Below are positions 26,584 through 35,827 of a stretch of DNA of 64,000 bases, piece by piece. The notes below the pieces were generated by a model. It did no database searches. It worked only from the letters and a program-made list of their open reading frames with translations, and was not told where the DNA came from. Within the stretch, counting starts at the first letter, position 1. Each line of letters begins with the position of its first letter. Source of the stretch: Chloroflexota bacterium (GTDB lineage: Bacteria; Chloroflexota; Dehalococcoidia; Lucifugimonadales; Lucifugimonadaceae); contig PCAM01000037.1 in the NCBI GenBank assembly GCA_002730555.1, positions 149,630-213,629 on the forward strand. Reading direction: 5' to 3'. The position numbers were made by a program, and so were the translations under genes.

Positions 26584-26629
26584 TCGCCATGTTCCGCCCG
26601 AACCCGTCGGCCTGGAGAGCCGTCACGAT

Positions 26630-28072
26630 ATGAAATCACTAACCCTCAGGGTACGTATCGCACTGGTTTCGGCCGGGCTGACCGCTGCCGGCGCTGTACT
26701 GATCGGTTTGACGGCGGTTGGCGCCGCGACCGGCAACTCGCCGGTGATAACCGCCGTCGTGATCGTGTCCCTGCTCGGGTTCGCCGTGTCATGGGTGTTA
26801 TCCGGACGGCTTGTCGACGGCGTGGCACGCCTGACGGCGGCAGGCAGGCGCGCTGTAGACGGAGACTACACAGTACGTACGGGCATCGGCGGTCCGTCCG
26901 ACGTGGCAGACGCCTCTGAATCTCTCAACCATCTCATCGACAGACTCCGTTCGGCGTTGGAGGAGGGAGGTTCTGAGCGGATCCGTCTGTCGTCCATTCT
27001 CAACACCATGACCGATGGGGTGCTCGTGGTGGACGAAGACGGCATCGTCGAACTGGTTAACCCGGCGGCGATCGCTATGCTGGACGCGCCCCCGGAGTTC
27101 CGGGCGGGCGATCGCATGGTGACGCTGAACCGAGACCATGAGGTTCTCCGAGTTGTAACGGACTGCGTGCATGAACGCACTCCGGCGCATGGCCAAGTGG
27201 AGCTACTCGGGTCTAGGAGGCTCCTGAACGTCGCGGCGGTACCACTCACCGGGGAGGCGCTAGTGGATGAACCGGCGCGAACCATGAGCCGGGCGCTAGT
27301 GCTCCTGACCGATCTGACCGAACTGCGCCGCGTAGACGTGACGCGCACCGAGTTCGTTACGAACGCTTCGCACGAGCTCAGGACACCACTTGCGGCGATA
27401 CGGGCATCCGCCGAAACCCTGCAACTGGGCGCGCTTACCGATCCGGATGCGGCGTACGACTTCCTGGATCGGATCAACGACAACGTGCTCCGGATGGAAG
27501 ACATCATCACCGAGATGCTCGAGTTGTCCCGGCTTGAGACGGGCCAGGCGCCAATGCACCTCGCCCCGATCAGCCTGCACGATGTCGTGATGGAGGAAGT
27601 GGATCGCCTGCGGCCGGTCGCGGAGCGGGCCGGGATTGCGCTCAGCTCAGATTCGACAGATGAGCTGCCTGCCATAACCGCAGATCGGTCCATGGCCAGC
27701 CAGGTGGTGAGCAACCTGTTGTCCAACGCCATTTATGCCTCCGACGAGGGCGCCGAAGTGAGCGTGGCCGCCAGCAGAACGCCGGAGGGCGTCGAACTCT
27801 CGGTAACGGATAACGGCCGAGGCATAGAGGCCGAGTACATCCCACATGTGTTTGAACGTTTCTACAAGGCTGACGCGTCACGCAGCGACGGCGGGACGGG
27901 TATCGGGCTGGCGATCGTCAAGCACATAGCGCAGGCGCACGGCGGCGACGTCAGCGTGGAGAGCGCGTCGGGACGCGGATCGACATTCACGGTGACGTTC
28001 CCGCTGACGAAGGGTTTTGAGATCGACCCAGACACGCGGTCAGAGGGTCCCGCAAACGAGGACATCGCTTGA
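26630..28072 (+). CDS. phoR: PhoR-type sensor histidine kinase
   Basis: A 480-residue membrane histidine kinase. Two helices near the N-terminus (about 8-30 and 38-58) have almost no loop between them, so there is no real external sensor domain, as in PhoR. A HAMP-like region (about 59-110) and a PAS-like domain (about 118-215, with DGVLVVDEDGIVELVN) follow. His248 in NASHELRTP is the phosphorylation site. The ATPase domain shows NLLSNAIYAS (N box), DNGRGIE (G1), FERFYKAD (F box) and GTGIGLAIVK (G2). The start is the ATG at 26630, with GGAGAG about 10 bases upstream. It is paired with the upstream regulator and adjacent to pstSCAB. Confidence 0.92.
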   Translation: MKSLTLRVRIALVSAGLTAAGAVLIGLTAVGAATGNSPVITAVVIVSLLGFAVSWVLSGRLVDGVARLTAAGRRAVDGDYTVRTGIGGPSDVADASESLNHLIDRLRSALEEGGSERIRLSSILNTMTDGVLVVDEDGIVELVNPAAIAMLDAPPEFRAGDRMVTLNRDHEVLRVVTDCVHERTPAHGQVELLGSRRLLNVAAVPLTGEALVDEPARTMSRALVLLTDLTELRRVDVTRTEFVTNASHELRTPLAAIRASAETLQLGALTDPDAAYDFLDRINDNVLRMEDIITEMLELSRLETGQAPMHLAPISLHDVVMEEVDRLRPVAERAGIALSSDSTDELPAITADRSMASQVVSNLLSNAIYASDEGAEVSVAASRTPEGVELSVTDNGRGIEAEYIPHVFERFYKADASRSDGGTGIGLAIVKHIAQAHGGDVSVESASGRGSTFTVTFPLTKGFEIDPDTRSEGPANEDIA

Positions 28073-28084
28073 ACTCCACTCCGG

Positions 28085-28124
28085 TTTAACAATCGTTTAA
28101 CAGAATCCTCCGCACAGCGATAAA
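28085..28124 (+). promoter_or_regulatory. Pho box and promoter of the pst operon
   Basis: Two direct TTTAACA repeats start at 28085 and 28096, an 11-base period, which matches the TTAACA-type Pho boxes known from Gram-positive PhoP regulons. The second repeat (TTTAAC, 28096-28101) is placed as a -35 element, 17 bases before GATAAA at 28119-28124. The predicted binder is the response regulator encoded just upstream. A weaker point is that only two repeats are visible. Confidence 0.68.
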
Positions 28125-28223
28125 CCTGCGCGCGGAGACTGGCGAAGAACCGCTCTGATGAATCGGGGGACCGGGAAGCCGTGAGTCCCGCCGAACAAAC
28201 CTCCACCTCGGATCCGGTGAAGC

Positions 28224-29183
28224 TTGTCGACCCGTTACGTGGCGTTTGCTCTTGGGATCGCCCTGATTGCGGGGATCGTGGTGCTTGGGATGAACGAGCC
28301 CGGCACGAGTCCTCTGGCGACCGACTCCACGCTGGCAGGGACCATCGAGATCGATGGGTCCAGCACGGTGTTCCCTATCACCCAGGCCGTCGCAGAAGAG
28401 TTCCGTAAGCTCCACCCGGACGTGCAGGTGCCTGTAGGGGTATCGGGAACCGGTGGCGGCTTCAAGCGCTTCGTGGTCGGCGAGACGCACATATCCAACG
28501 CTTCACGACCAATCAAACCGATCGAGATCGATCTGGCGGCAGAACACGAAATCGAATTCATCGAACTTAGCATCGGGTTTGACGGGTTGTCCGTAATCGC
28601 CAATCCCTCGAATGACTTCCTGACCTGTTTGACCACGGATGAGCTGCTGGCCATTTGGAAGCCCGGAAGTGATCTGAACCGCTGGAGCGAGGTGCGGGGT
28701 GGGCTGCCGGACTCCAGTTTCCGCCTCTATGGACCTGACACCGACTCGGGTACTTTCGACTACTTCACGGAGGCGATCGTCCAGCAGGAAGACGCCAGTC
28801 GTTCCGACTACTCGGCCAGCGCAGACGACAATGTCTTAATCCGGGGCGTCGCCGGCGACAAGAACGCGCTCGGTTACTTCGGATTCGCTTTTTACTCCTC
28901 CAGTCCTGACAAGTTGAAGTTAATCGCCGTTGATTCCGGGTCCGGGTGCATCTACCCGTCCGTGCAAACGATCAATGACGGCACTTATGCACCGTTGTCC
29001 CGGCCGATGTTCATCTACGTCAACGTGGCTGCGCTTGAGCGAGTGGAGGTGGTGGAATTCTTGAACTTCTACCTGGACAACGCCACCGCGCTGATTCAGG
29101 AAGTTGGATACGTGCCGCTTCCCGAAACGCTGTACGACGAGGGCAGGGCCATCCTGAACGCGTCGATGGAGGCAGCGGGATGA
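28224..29183 (+). CDS. pstS: Phosphate ABC transporter substrate-binding protein PstS
   Basis: A 319-residue phosphate-binding protein exported by an N-terminal hydrophobic segment (about 5-22). There is no lipobox cysteine, so it is either secreted or membrane-tethered by its uncleaved helix. Phosphate-contacting segments are [11 protein letters not shown] near residue 44, [10 protein letters not shown] near 75, ISNASRPI near 90 and [10 protein letters not shown] near 170, in the PstS order. The best start is the TTG at 28224; a GTG five codons on is an alternative. The Pho box lies about 120 bases upstream. pstC starts 10 bases after the stop. Confidence 0.93.
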   Translation: MSTRYVAFALGIALIAGIVVLGMNEPGTSPLATDSTLAGTIEIDGSSTVFPITQAVAEEFRKLHPDVQVPVGVSGTGGGFKRFVVGETHISNASRPIKPIEIDLAAEHEIEFIELSIGFDGLSVIANPSNDFLTCLTTDELLAIWKPGSDLNRWSEVRGGLPDSSFRLYGPDTDSGTFDYFTEAIVQQEDASRSDYSASADDNVLIRGVAGDKNALGYFGFAFYSSSPDKLKLIAVDSGSGCIYPSVQTINDGTYAPLSRPMFIYVNVAALERVEVVEFLNFYLDNATALIQEVGYVPLPETLYDEGRAILNASMEAAG

Positions 29184-29193
29184 AGGAGCGGCT

Positions 29194-30147
29194 GTGGTTT
29201 CTCTAAACCGGGCGGATAGAGAGCGCTCTGATTTCGTGGCGTCGGTCGAGGGCCGCCGGCAGGCCAGGTTATGGGTTCGCGCCGAGCAGCGTGTAGTCCT
29301 GGGATTGCTCGTGGCCGCCACGCTCGTCTCCGTGCTCACGACCGCCGGCATCATATTCACCCTGCTCAGAGAAAGTTTCGGGTTCTTCCAGAACATCTCC
29401 ATCTGGGAGTTCATTACCGGGACGAAGTGGGCTCCGCTGTTCGAGCCGCAGTCGTTCGGCGTGATGCCGCTCATCGCCGGCACCCTGCTCGCCGCCGGGA
29501 TCGCCGGGATCGTGGCGCTAACGCTGGGTCTCGGCGCCGCCATCTATCTGTCCGAGTATGCCCCGGACCGAGTGCGCCGGATCATCAAACCGGTGCTCGA
29601 GGTACTGGCCGGAATCCCCACCGTCGTTTATGGCTTCTTCGCGCTCTCGTTCATGACCCCGCTACTGCAGTCGTTCCTGCCGATCCCGGTCATCTTCAAC
29701 GTCCTGAGCGCCGGGATCGTCATGGGGTTGATGATCATGCCGATGGTGTCGACTTTGAGCGAAGATGCGATGGTCGCCGTACCGCGCGAGTTGCGTGACG
29801 CCGCCTATGCGCTTGGCGCCACCCGCTTTGAGGTCGCTACCAAGATCGTCGTACCGACGGCCCTGCCGGGGATCGTGGCGTCATTCATCCTGGCGCTCTC
29901 AAGGGCCATCGGCGAGACGCTGATCGTGACCATCGCCGCGGGTGCCACACCAAATCTCACGATCAACCCGCTTGAAAGCATCCAGACGATGACCGCTTAC
30001 CTCGTCCAGGTGTCACTCGGTGAGACCCCGCAGGGGACGCTCGTCTTCAAGACGATCTTCGCTGTCGGACTCGTCCTGTTCATCATGACCCTTGCCATGA
30101 ACATCGTCGGACGCTGGATCGTTCGTCGGTACACGGAGAGGTACTGA
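29194..30147 (+). CDS. pstC: Phosphate ABC transporter permease PstC
   Basis: A 317-residue inner-membrane permease with about six helices. The ATPase-contacting EAA loop is [16 protein letters not shown], ending in LPGI. A Gln/Arg-rich cytoplasmic N-terminus precedes the first helix near residue 35, as in PstC. The GTG at 29194 is preceded by AAGGAG at a 6-base spacing. Its stop TGA shares one base with the ATG of pstA, so the two are translationally coupled. Together with PstA it forms the phosphate channel. Confidence 0.95.
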   Translation: MVSLNRADRERSDFVASVEGRRQARLWVRAEQRVVLGLLVAATLVSVLTTAGIIFTLLRESFGFFQNISIWEFITGTKWAPLFEPQSFGVMPLIAGTLLAAGIAGIVALTLGLGAAIYLSEYAPDRVRRIIKPVLEVLAGIPTVVYGFFALSFMTPLLQSFLPIPVIFNVLSAGIVMGLMIMPMVSTLSEDAMVAVPRELRDAAYALGATRFEVATKIVVPTALPGIVASFILALSRAIGETLIVTIAAGATPNLTINPLESIQTMTAYLVQVSLGETPQGTLVFKTIFAVGLVLFIMTLAMNIVGRWIVRRYTERY

Positions 30148-31082
30148 TGGATCGTCAGGTGGCGCCCCCAGGAGCCGCCGACGTCACGCGCACGGATGAA
30201 TCCGATGTGAAACACGGTTCTGGATTCGCCCCGATCCGTTCGGCCTGGCGGCGCTGGCGTGACAGGTTCTTCTTTCTGCTCTTCTTCGCCTCGGTCGCCA
30301 TCGGGATCCTGGGCCTTGCAACGCTGGTCGTCGATGTGCTTACGGATGGAATCGGCACGCTGGACTTCAGCTTCATCAACAGCTACCCGTCCCGGTACGC
30401 AGAGGAATCAGGGATCCGGGCAGCATTGTTCGGCACGATCTGGATAACGGTCGGCACCGCCGCGTTCTCCATCCCCATCGGGGTCGGAACCGCCATCTTC
30501 CTGGAGGAGTTCGCCCCGGACCACTGGGCCACCCGGCTGGTGCAACTCAACATCGCAAACCTGGCCGGCGTGCCCTCGATCATCTACGGAATGCTTGGGT
30601 TGGCGCTTTTCGTCCAGGCGTTTGCTCTGGACCGGTCCGTCCTCGCCGGGTCGTTGACGATGACGTTGCTTATCCTGCCGATCGTCATCATCGTGTCCCA
30701 GGAGGCGATCAAGGCCGTTCCAGGCGAGTTCCGTGACGCCGCGTTCGCGCTCGGCGCAAACCGCTGGCAGGTGGTCAAGATTGTGGTGCTTCCGCAGGCC
30801 ATCCCGGGGATCATGAGCGGCATCATCCTGGCACTCTCACGGGCCGTGGGTGAGGCTGCCCCGATGCTGATGATCAGCTCCCTCGTGTTCCTGACCTTCA
30901 TCCCGACGTCTCCGGACGACCGGTTCACGGTGCTCCCGGTACAGATCTTCAACTGGGTTTCGCTGCCGCAGCCCGGGTTCCAGGCGGTCGCATCTGCAGG
31001 GATCATCGTCCTTCTCGCCGTGCTGCTGTCGTTGAACTCCGTCGCTATCTGGATCCGCAACCGCTACCAGAAGAGGTACTAA
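30147..31082 (+). CDS. pstA: Phosphate ABC transporter permease PstA
   Basis: A 311-residue permease partner of PstC with about six helices, the first near 40-62. The EAA loop reads GEFRDAAFALGANRWQ and ends QAIPGI. The start overlaps the pstC stop by one base (TGATG). The cytoplasmic N-terminal tail of about 35 residues is polar. The gap to pstB is 158 bases, unusually long within this operon, with no clear second Pho box in it. Confidence 0.95.
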   Translation: MDRQVAPPGAADVTRTDESDVKHGSGFAPIRSAWRRWRDRFFFLLFFASVAIGILGLATLVVDVLTDGIGTLDFSFINSYPSRYAEESGIRAALFGTIWITVGTAAFSIPIGVGTAIFLEEFAPDHWATRLVQLNIANLAGVPSIIYGMLGLALFVQAFALDRSVLAGSLTMTLLILPIVIIVSQEAIKAVPGEFRDAAFALGANRWQVVKIVVLPQAIPGIMSGIILALSRAVGEAAPMLMISSLVFLTFIPTSPDDRFTVLPVQIFNWVSLPQPGFQAVASAGIIVLLAVLLSLNSVAIWIRNRYQKRY

Positions 31083-31240
31083 GCTGTGTCCTGCATACAG
31101 ATGACGGGCAATAGAAACTATCGAACGGGGTCGCCGTCATAGCATCGAATCCTGAATCAGACCACTCTGTCCTTTCTTCGTCCGTTGGTCCGGCCGGCCT
31201 GACCGCCGAGGAGCTCACGACCAACCTCGGTGAGCGCTAC

Positions 31241-32023
31241 GTGGAACGATTCGACGCAGCGGAGGTCGCGCTCGAGACGCAAGGCCTGCGTGTTCATTAC
31301 GGAGAGACCCTCGCGCTCTACGACACCGACTTGCAGTTCCCGCGCAACAAGGTCACGGCGATCATCGGACCGTCCGGTTGCGGCAAGAGCACGCTGTTGC
31401 GATCGTTGAACCGGATGAACGAGCTGATACCCGGGGGGCGCGTGGAAGGCAGCGTGATATTTGACGGCCAGGACCTGTACGCCGCGGGGGTCGACCCCAC
31501 CGAGGTCCGCTTCCGGATTGGGATGGTGTTTCAGAGGCCGAATCCGTTCCCGAAGTCCATCTACGAAAACGTGATCTTTGGCGTCAAGATAAACGGCCTG
31601 AAACGTGACCTTGACGAGGTCGTTGAGCAGGCCCTCAGCCAAGCCGCGCTGTGGGATGAGGTGAAGGACCGGTTGGACGACAACGCTTTCGGCCTTTCCG
31701 GCGGTCAACAGCAACGATTGTGCATCGCCCGGGCACTTGCGGTGGAGCCCGAAATCCTGCTCATGGATGAGCCGGCTTCGGCCCTCGACCCGATCTCAAC
31801 GCTGTCCATCGAAGACCTTATCCGGGAGCTGCGAGAGCAGTACACGATAGTGATCGTGACGCACAACATGCAGCAGGCGGGTCGCGTTTCTGACTACACG
31901 GCGCAGATGTGGACCGACGAGCGACGCCAGGGGACGCTGATCGAGTACGCGGAAACGCGTGTGCTGTTCAGCACCCCGCACGACTCCCGCACTGAGGGCT
32001 ACATCACGGGACGCTTCGGTTAA
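31241..32023 (+). CDS. pstB: Phosphate ABC transporter ATP-binding protein PstB
   Basis: A 260-residue ATPase that powers phosphate import. Walker A is GPSGCGKST, the signature is LSGGQQQRL, Walker B is [13 protein letters not shown] and the switch His is in [28 protein letters not shown] is a PstB hallmark. I use the GTG at 31241, with GGTGAG upstream. The reading frame is open for about 35 codons further upstream but has no ATG, GTG or TTG there. No phoU follows, which is unusual because phoU commonly comes after pstB. Confidence 0.95.
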   Translation: MERFDAAEVALETQGLRVHYGETLALYDTDLQFPRNKVTAIIGPSGCGKSTLLRSLNRMNELIPGGRVEGSVIFDGQDLYAAGVDPTEVRFRIGMVFQRPNPFPKSIYENVIFGVKINGLKRDLDEVVEQALSQAALWDEVKDRLDDNAFGLSGGQQQRLCIARALAVEPEILLMDEPASALDPISTLSIEDLIRELREQYTIVIVTHNMQQAGRVSDYTAQMWTDERRQGTLIEYAETRVLFSTPHDSRTEGYITGRFG

Positions 32024-32092
32024 CGCTACACTTCCGCCCGGCGCCTCGGCTCCCGATCAGGAGTCGAGCGGTCGGCACATGAGGAGTGATTG

Positions 32093-32842
32093 ATGACCTT
32101 GATCCGAAACTGGAAAGAAGTCGTCCCGTACATCGGACACGATTTCGCGATTATCTGGCCCATCTTCCGGAGCGTCGGCTGGCCGGACAGGACCGCCGAC
32201 GAAGCCCCGCTGCAGGGACTGGACGGATTCACCCTTCATCGTATGCAGGGCGGCCAGGCGGGCGATTATCACGATCACGCCGACAGAGAGCAGGTCTACT
32301 ACATGATCCGCGGGAGCGGGCAGATGAAGCTGGACGGTCAGATCGTCGACGTGGAAGAGGGCGACGCCGTCCACATCCCTGCGAAGGTGATGCACCAGTT
32401 CATCAACAACTCGGATGACTGGTGCGAGCATGTGCTCGTCACCGCTGATGCTCCAGCCCAGGAGTCGCCTACGACCCTGATCCGGAACTGGAAAGACTTG
32501 GTCCCGTACGTCCGTTACGACACGGCGATTATCTGGGGATTGTTTATGGGCGTCGGACGCCCGGAGGTCGATCCCGCTAGCACAGTGATGACCGGGATGG
32601 CCGGGTTCACACTGCACCGAATGCAGGGACGGTTGACGGGCGAGTATCACAGCCACGAGAACCAGGAACAAGTCTATTACTTTATACGCGGCGGCGGCCA
32701 GATGAAGCTGGACGGCGATATTAGAGACGTAAAAGAGGGCGACACCGTTTACGTGCCCCCCAGGGTCAAACATCAGTTGATCAACAACACGGAGGACTGG
32801 TGTGAACATCTCCTCATCACGACGGACGTGCCCGCGTCTTAA
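32093..32842 (+). CDS. Double-cupin protein with internal tandem duplication
   Basis: A 249-residue protein built from two copies of one cupin unit, roughly residues 1-120 and 125-249. Both halves begin TLIRNWK, then share GFTLHRMQG, EQVYYxIRGxGQMKLDG and DDWCEH or EDWCEH. Each keeps the cupin metal pattern: HDHADREQ or HSHENQEQ, followed by a later His in HQF or HQL. So both sites may bind metal. The ATG at 32093 has GGAG 7 bases upstream. Cupins of this kind range from dioxygenases to isomerases and binding proteins, and no activity can be assigned. It stands after pstB and before the molybdopterin subunit gene. Confidence 0.85.
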   Translation: MTLIRNWKEVVPYIGHDFAIIWPIFRSVGWPDRTADEAPLQGLDGFTLHRMQGGQAGDYHDHADREQVYYMIRGSGQMKLDGQIVDVEEGDAVHIPAKVMHQFINNSDDWCEHVLVTADAPAQESPTTLIRNWKDLVPYVRYDTAIIWGLFMGVGRPEVDPASTVMTGMAGFTLHRMQGRLTGEYHSHENQEQVYYFIRGGGQMKLDGDIRDVKEGDTVYVPPRVKHQLINNTEDWCEHLLITTDVPAS

Positions 32843-33001
32843 CCGCCATCTTGATCGGTCGTAATCAGGTATCAAGCAATAAGCGCGGGACAACCCGACT
32901 TTATCAAGCCATCTCGCATAGAATCAATCGACACATCGTATGATCAGCGCGCTCAGAAGCAGCGTCGTCCTAATCGACCGAGAGAAGGGACCCTTGACCG
33001 A

Positions 33002-35308
33002 ATGGTGACATCCGATTCTCTCAAGCCCACCCACCGAGTTGTTGGCACGCGTCCTATCCGACCTGATGGTCTGGACAAGGTGACGGGCCGCGCGCTTTAC
33101 GGGGCGGACGTCAAGCTGGACGGCCTCGTGCACGCCGCTGTGCTGCGAAGCCCACACGTTCACGCGCTGATTAAATCCATCGACACGTCCCGGGCGGAGA
33201 AAGCGCCGGGCGTGCTGGCGGTGATCACGGGAGCGGATATGCCTGCCGCTGCGGCCGGGATGGTCGACGTCGGCGAAGAGGGGAACGTGGCTCTGGCCTG
33301 GTCGTCCAACCGCGTGATGGCGCATGACAAGGTTTTGTTCAAGGGCCACCCGGTGGCAGCCATCGCTGCGACCGATCGCAACGCCGCATATGAAGCACTC
33401 AAGTTGATCAACGTCGAATACGAGCCGCTTGATCCGGTGCTTTCGATCGAGCAGGCCATCGCGCCAGGCTCAATCCTTGTGCACGAGGACCTCGTCGGCA
33501 ATCACCTAGGTGAATCGGTCAATAATACGAACATCGCGGCGATCATTCGGCATGAGCTTGGTGACCCGGTCGGAGAGATGGGACGGGCTTCGCTGGTGGT
33601 CGAGCGCGAGTTCAAGATGGCGACGGTGCACCAGGGCTACATAGAGCCGCAGACGGGCACCGCTTTCTGGGACGAGAACGACCGGGTGACCGTCTGGACC
33701 AGCACCCAGGGAGCCTTCGGCGTGCGTGCCCAGATGGCCGGGATCCTGAACCTGGCTGAGACGGATGTACACGTGATCCCGATGGAGATCGGAGGCGGTT
33801 TCGGTGGGAAGCTGAACGTGTACCTGGAGCCCGTCGCATCGATCCTGTCCCGGAAGTGCGGACGGCCGGTCAAGGCATATATGAGCCGGGCCGACGTCTT
33901 TGAGGCGACCGGTCCTGCGGCGGCGGCCATTATCAAAATCAAGTTCGGCGTCGATGACGACGGGATGATCGTTGCCGCAATGGCCGATCTCAAGTATGAG
34001 GCCGGCTCATACCCGGGCTCCCCGGTGGCGGCCGGAGCCGTCTGTTGCTTTGCCGCTTACGACCTGGATAACGTCCGCATCGATGGTTACGACGTGCTGG
34101 TCACAAAGCCAAAGACGTCTGCGTACCGCGCTCCGGGCTCGACGCACGTCGCGTACGGCGTGGAGTCGGTGATCGACGAGATCTGCGAGAAGCGGGGCTA
34201 CGACCCGATCGAGTTCAGGATCGAGAATGCTTCAAAACAGGGCAAACGACGCGCCGATGGACCCATCTGGGGTCCCATCGGCATCACGCAAGTACTTGAG
34301 CAGTCGCGTGACTCTGACCACTGGAAGTCACCCCTAGAAAAGAACGGGGCGGACGGAAAGATCCGTGGGCGAGGCATCGCGGTTGGGTTCTGGCGCAACG
34401 GTGGCCGGAGGTCTGTGGTCACGCTCAATCTGAACAGCGACGGCGTCGTGTCGTTGATCGAGGGTTCGGTAGACATCGGCGGATCACGCGCCTCCATCGC
34501 CATGCAGGCGGCAGAGGTTCTGTGCATTCCGATGGAGGACATCCGGCCCACGGTCGCATCGACCAACAACGTTGGCTTCACCGACAACACGGGCGGCAGC
34601 CGCACGACCTACGCCACGGGGATGGCCTCTTACCGGGCCGCCGAGTTGATGGTTGATGAGCTCAAGAGCCGTGTGTCAAAGATCTGGGACATCGATTCGT
34701 CCGAAGTCGTGTATGACTCCGGCACTTTCCGGGCCATGCAGGATGCCGAGCTCAAGTCGATGAGCATGACGTTCAAAGAGCTTGCAGGCCGTATCGACGG
34801 CACCGGCGGACCCGTGTCCGTGACCGGCAGCGTGGATGTCACCGAGGCGGGCGGCGCTTTTGGCGCTCACCTGGTGGACCTTGAGGTCGATCCCGAGACC
34901 GGCAAGACGGACATCCTCCGCTACACCGTCGTCCAGGACGTCGGTGGCGCCATCCACCCAGCTTACACCGAGGGCCAGTTACAGGGCGGCGCCGCTCAGG
35001 GTATCGGCTGGGCGTTGAATGAGGAGTACTTCCTGACCGGCGAAGGCCGGATGGCGAACTCTTCGTTCTTGGACTACCGGATGCCGACGACCTTCGACCT
35101 GCCGGAGATAGAAACGATTCTGGTGGAGGTCCCGAACCCGATCCACCCGTTCGGCGTGCGCGGGGCCGGCGAGGTTTCGATCTCGCCGCCGGTGGGCGCG
35201 ATCGCGAACGCACTACACGACGCGCTGGGGATTCGATTCCCGCAGTCACCGATGAAGCCGGGTCGCATCCTGGAATCTCTTGGGATGCTGAAAGATGGCG
35301 TGGAGTAA
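33002..35308 (+). CDS. Xanthine dehydrogenase-family molybdopterin-binding subunit
   Basis: A 768-residue catalytic large subunit of the molybdenum hydroxylase family (xanthine dehydrogenase, aldehyde oxidase, CO dehydrogenase). The N-terminal a/b-hammerhead domain (about 20-125) includes VTGRALYGADV. The cofactor domain has GGGFGGK at 264-270, SAYRAPG, GGSRTTYATG, AAQGIGWAL and the catalytic Glu724 in VRGAGE. The CO dehydrogenase loop with its active-site cysteine is not present, so carbon monoxide is not the substrate. The FAD and iron-sulphur subunits expected in the same operon are not here; they must be elsewhere. The start ATG follows GAAGGGA by 11 bases. Confidence 0.92.
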   Translation: MVTSDSLKPTHRVVGTRPIRPDGLDKVTGRALYGADVKLDGLVHAAVLRSPHVHALIKSIDTSRAEKAPGVLAVITGADMPAAAAGMVDVGEEGNVALAWSSNRVMAHDKVLFKGHPVAAIAATDRNAAYEALKLINVEYEPLDPVLSIEQAIAPGSILVHEDLVGNHLGESVNNTNIAAIIRHELGDPVGEMGRASLVVEREFKMATVHQGYIEPQTGTAFWDENDRVTVWTSTQGAFGVRAQMAGILNLAETDVHVIPMEIGGGFGGKLNVYLEPVASILSRKCGRPVKAYMSRADVFEATGPAAAAIIKIKFGVDDDGMIVAAMADLKYEAGSYPGSPVAAGAVCCFAAYDLDNVRIDGYDVLVTKPKTSAYRAPGSTHVAYGVESVIDEICEKRGYDPIEFRIENASKQGKRRADGPIWGPIGITQVLEQSRDSDHWKSPLEKNGADGKIRGRGIAVGFWRNGGRRSVVTLNLNSDGVVSLIEGSVDIGGSRASIAMQAAEVLCIPMEDIRPTVASTNNVGFTDNTGGSRTTYATGMASYRAAELMVDELKSRVSKIWDIDSSEVVYDSGTFRAMQDAELKSMSMTFKELAGRIDGTGGPVSVTGSVDVTEAGGAFGAHLVDLEVDPETGKTDILRYTVVQDVGGAIHPAYTEGQLQGGAAQGIGWALNEEYFLTGEGRMANSSFLDYRMPTTFDLPEIETILVEVPNPIHPFGVRGAGEVSISPPVGAIANALHDALGIRFPQSPMKPGRILESLGMLKDGVE

Positions 35309-35330
35309 GCGACGCCTGATAGCTGAATCT

Positions 35331-35366
35331 GCAAGAAGGCCCGCTCTCACGAGCGTGCTTTCTTGC
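35331..35366 (+). terminator. Two-part hairpin after the molybdopterin subunit gene
   Basis: GCAAGAA pairs with TTCTTGC and, inside, CGCTC pairs with GAGCG around TCAC. It lies 23 bases after the stop. No long T run follows, so it is a likely but imperfect terminator. Confidence 0.55.
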
Positions 35367-35415
35367 GTTCACCATGTGCTGATTGTCCCCCGAAGCACCG
35401 AGGGGACTGTGGATT

Positions 35416-35452
35416 CTCCCTCTCCCGTCGGGGAAGGGCTGGGTGAGGGAGG
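35416..35452. repeat. Dispersed GC-rich intergenic repeat (family A, copy 3, inverted)
   Basis: CTCCCTCTCCCGTCGGGG followed by AAGGGCTGGGTGAGGG is family A in the opposite orientation to the copies at 8392 and 11171. Confidence 0.7.
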
Positions 35453-35493
35453 TTCAAAAAGCCTTACTTCCACATCACGCTGATTCTCTTCAC

Positions 35494-35814
35494 CTAGCCC
35501 ATTGCACCGCGAGTCATCCTGAGGAACTTGCGACAAAGGATCTCGCCGCCGGGAGATGGCCAGCACATTGGACTTTCCGGCGCTCGTCTATCGACGAGAT
35601 CCTTCCCCCCGGTGAGTCGTGCATGCCCCCATTCAAAGGCATCATCGTACGCATCCGGGGCGACCCGAACGACCAGCTCGTAGTCCAGCACGCCACAGGC
35701 CACGTTGCCGTTCCATAAAAACGCCAGCCCGCCAAACATACGTTGCTCTGAAACGCCGGCGTGCCCGGCCGGCACCGTGCGGACTCGCTCCGCTGCGCCT
35801 TCGTCGTAAGGCAT
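35494..35814 (-). pseudogene. Truncated TfoX N-terminal-domain protein
   Basis: The ATG at 35814 opens a frame reading YDEGAAERVR, SEQRMFGGLAFLWNGNVACG and DYELVVRVAPDAYDDAF, a clear TfoX/Sxy N-terminal domain (a small regulatory or competence-related fold). After about residue 77 the expected C-terminal part of the domain is replaced by sequence from a dispersed repeat, and the frame ends at a TAG at 35494 after 106 codons. The GGGAC site precedes the start. The domain is therefore probably non-functional. It lies just upstream of and on the same strand as nothing related; a TfoX C-terminal-domain gene is 2.2 kb away. Confidence 0.65.
35512..35612. repeat. Dispersed palindromic repeat inside the TfoX fragment
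   Basis: GTCATCCTGAGGAACTTGCG with AAAGGATCTCG on the left and CGAGATCCTTCCCC on the right form an inverted pair about 60 bases apart. The sequence GTCATCCTGAGGA resembles widespread bacterial intergenic repeats. It coincides with the point where TfoX similarity stops. Confidence 0.6.
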
Positions 35815-35827
35815 TTCATGTCCCTGA

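Noticed and set aside
26866-27732. 288-codon minus-strand frame opposite the histidine kinase
   Set aside because: It is Ser/Arg-rich low-complexity sequence, antisense to clear kinase motifs.
31083-31240. Second Pho box before pstB
   Set aside because: The gap has no pair of TTAACA-type repeats at an 11-base period.
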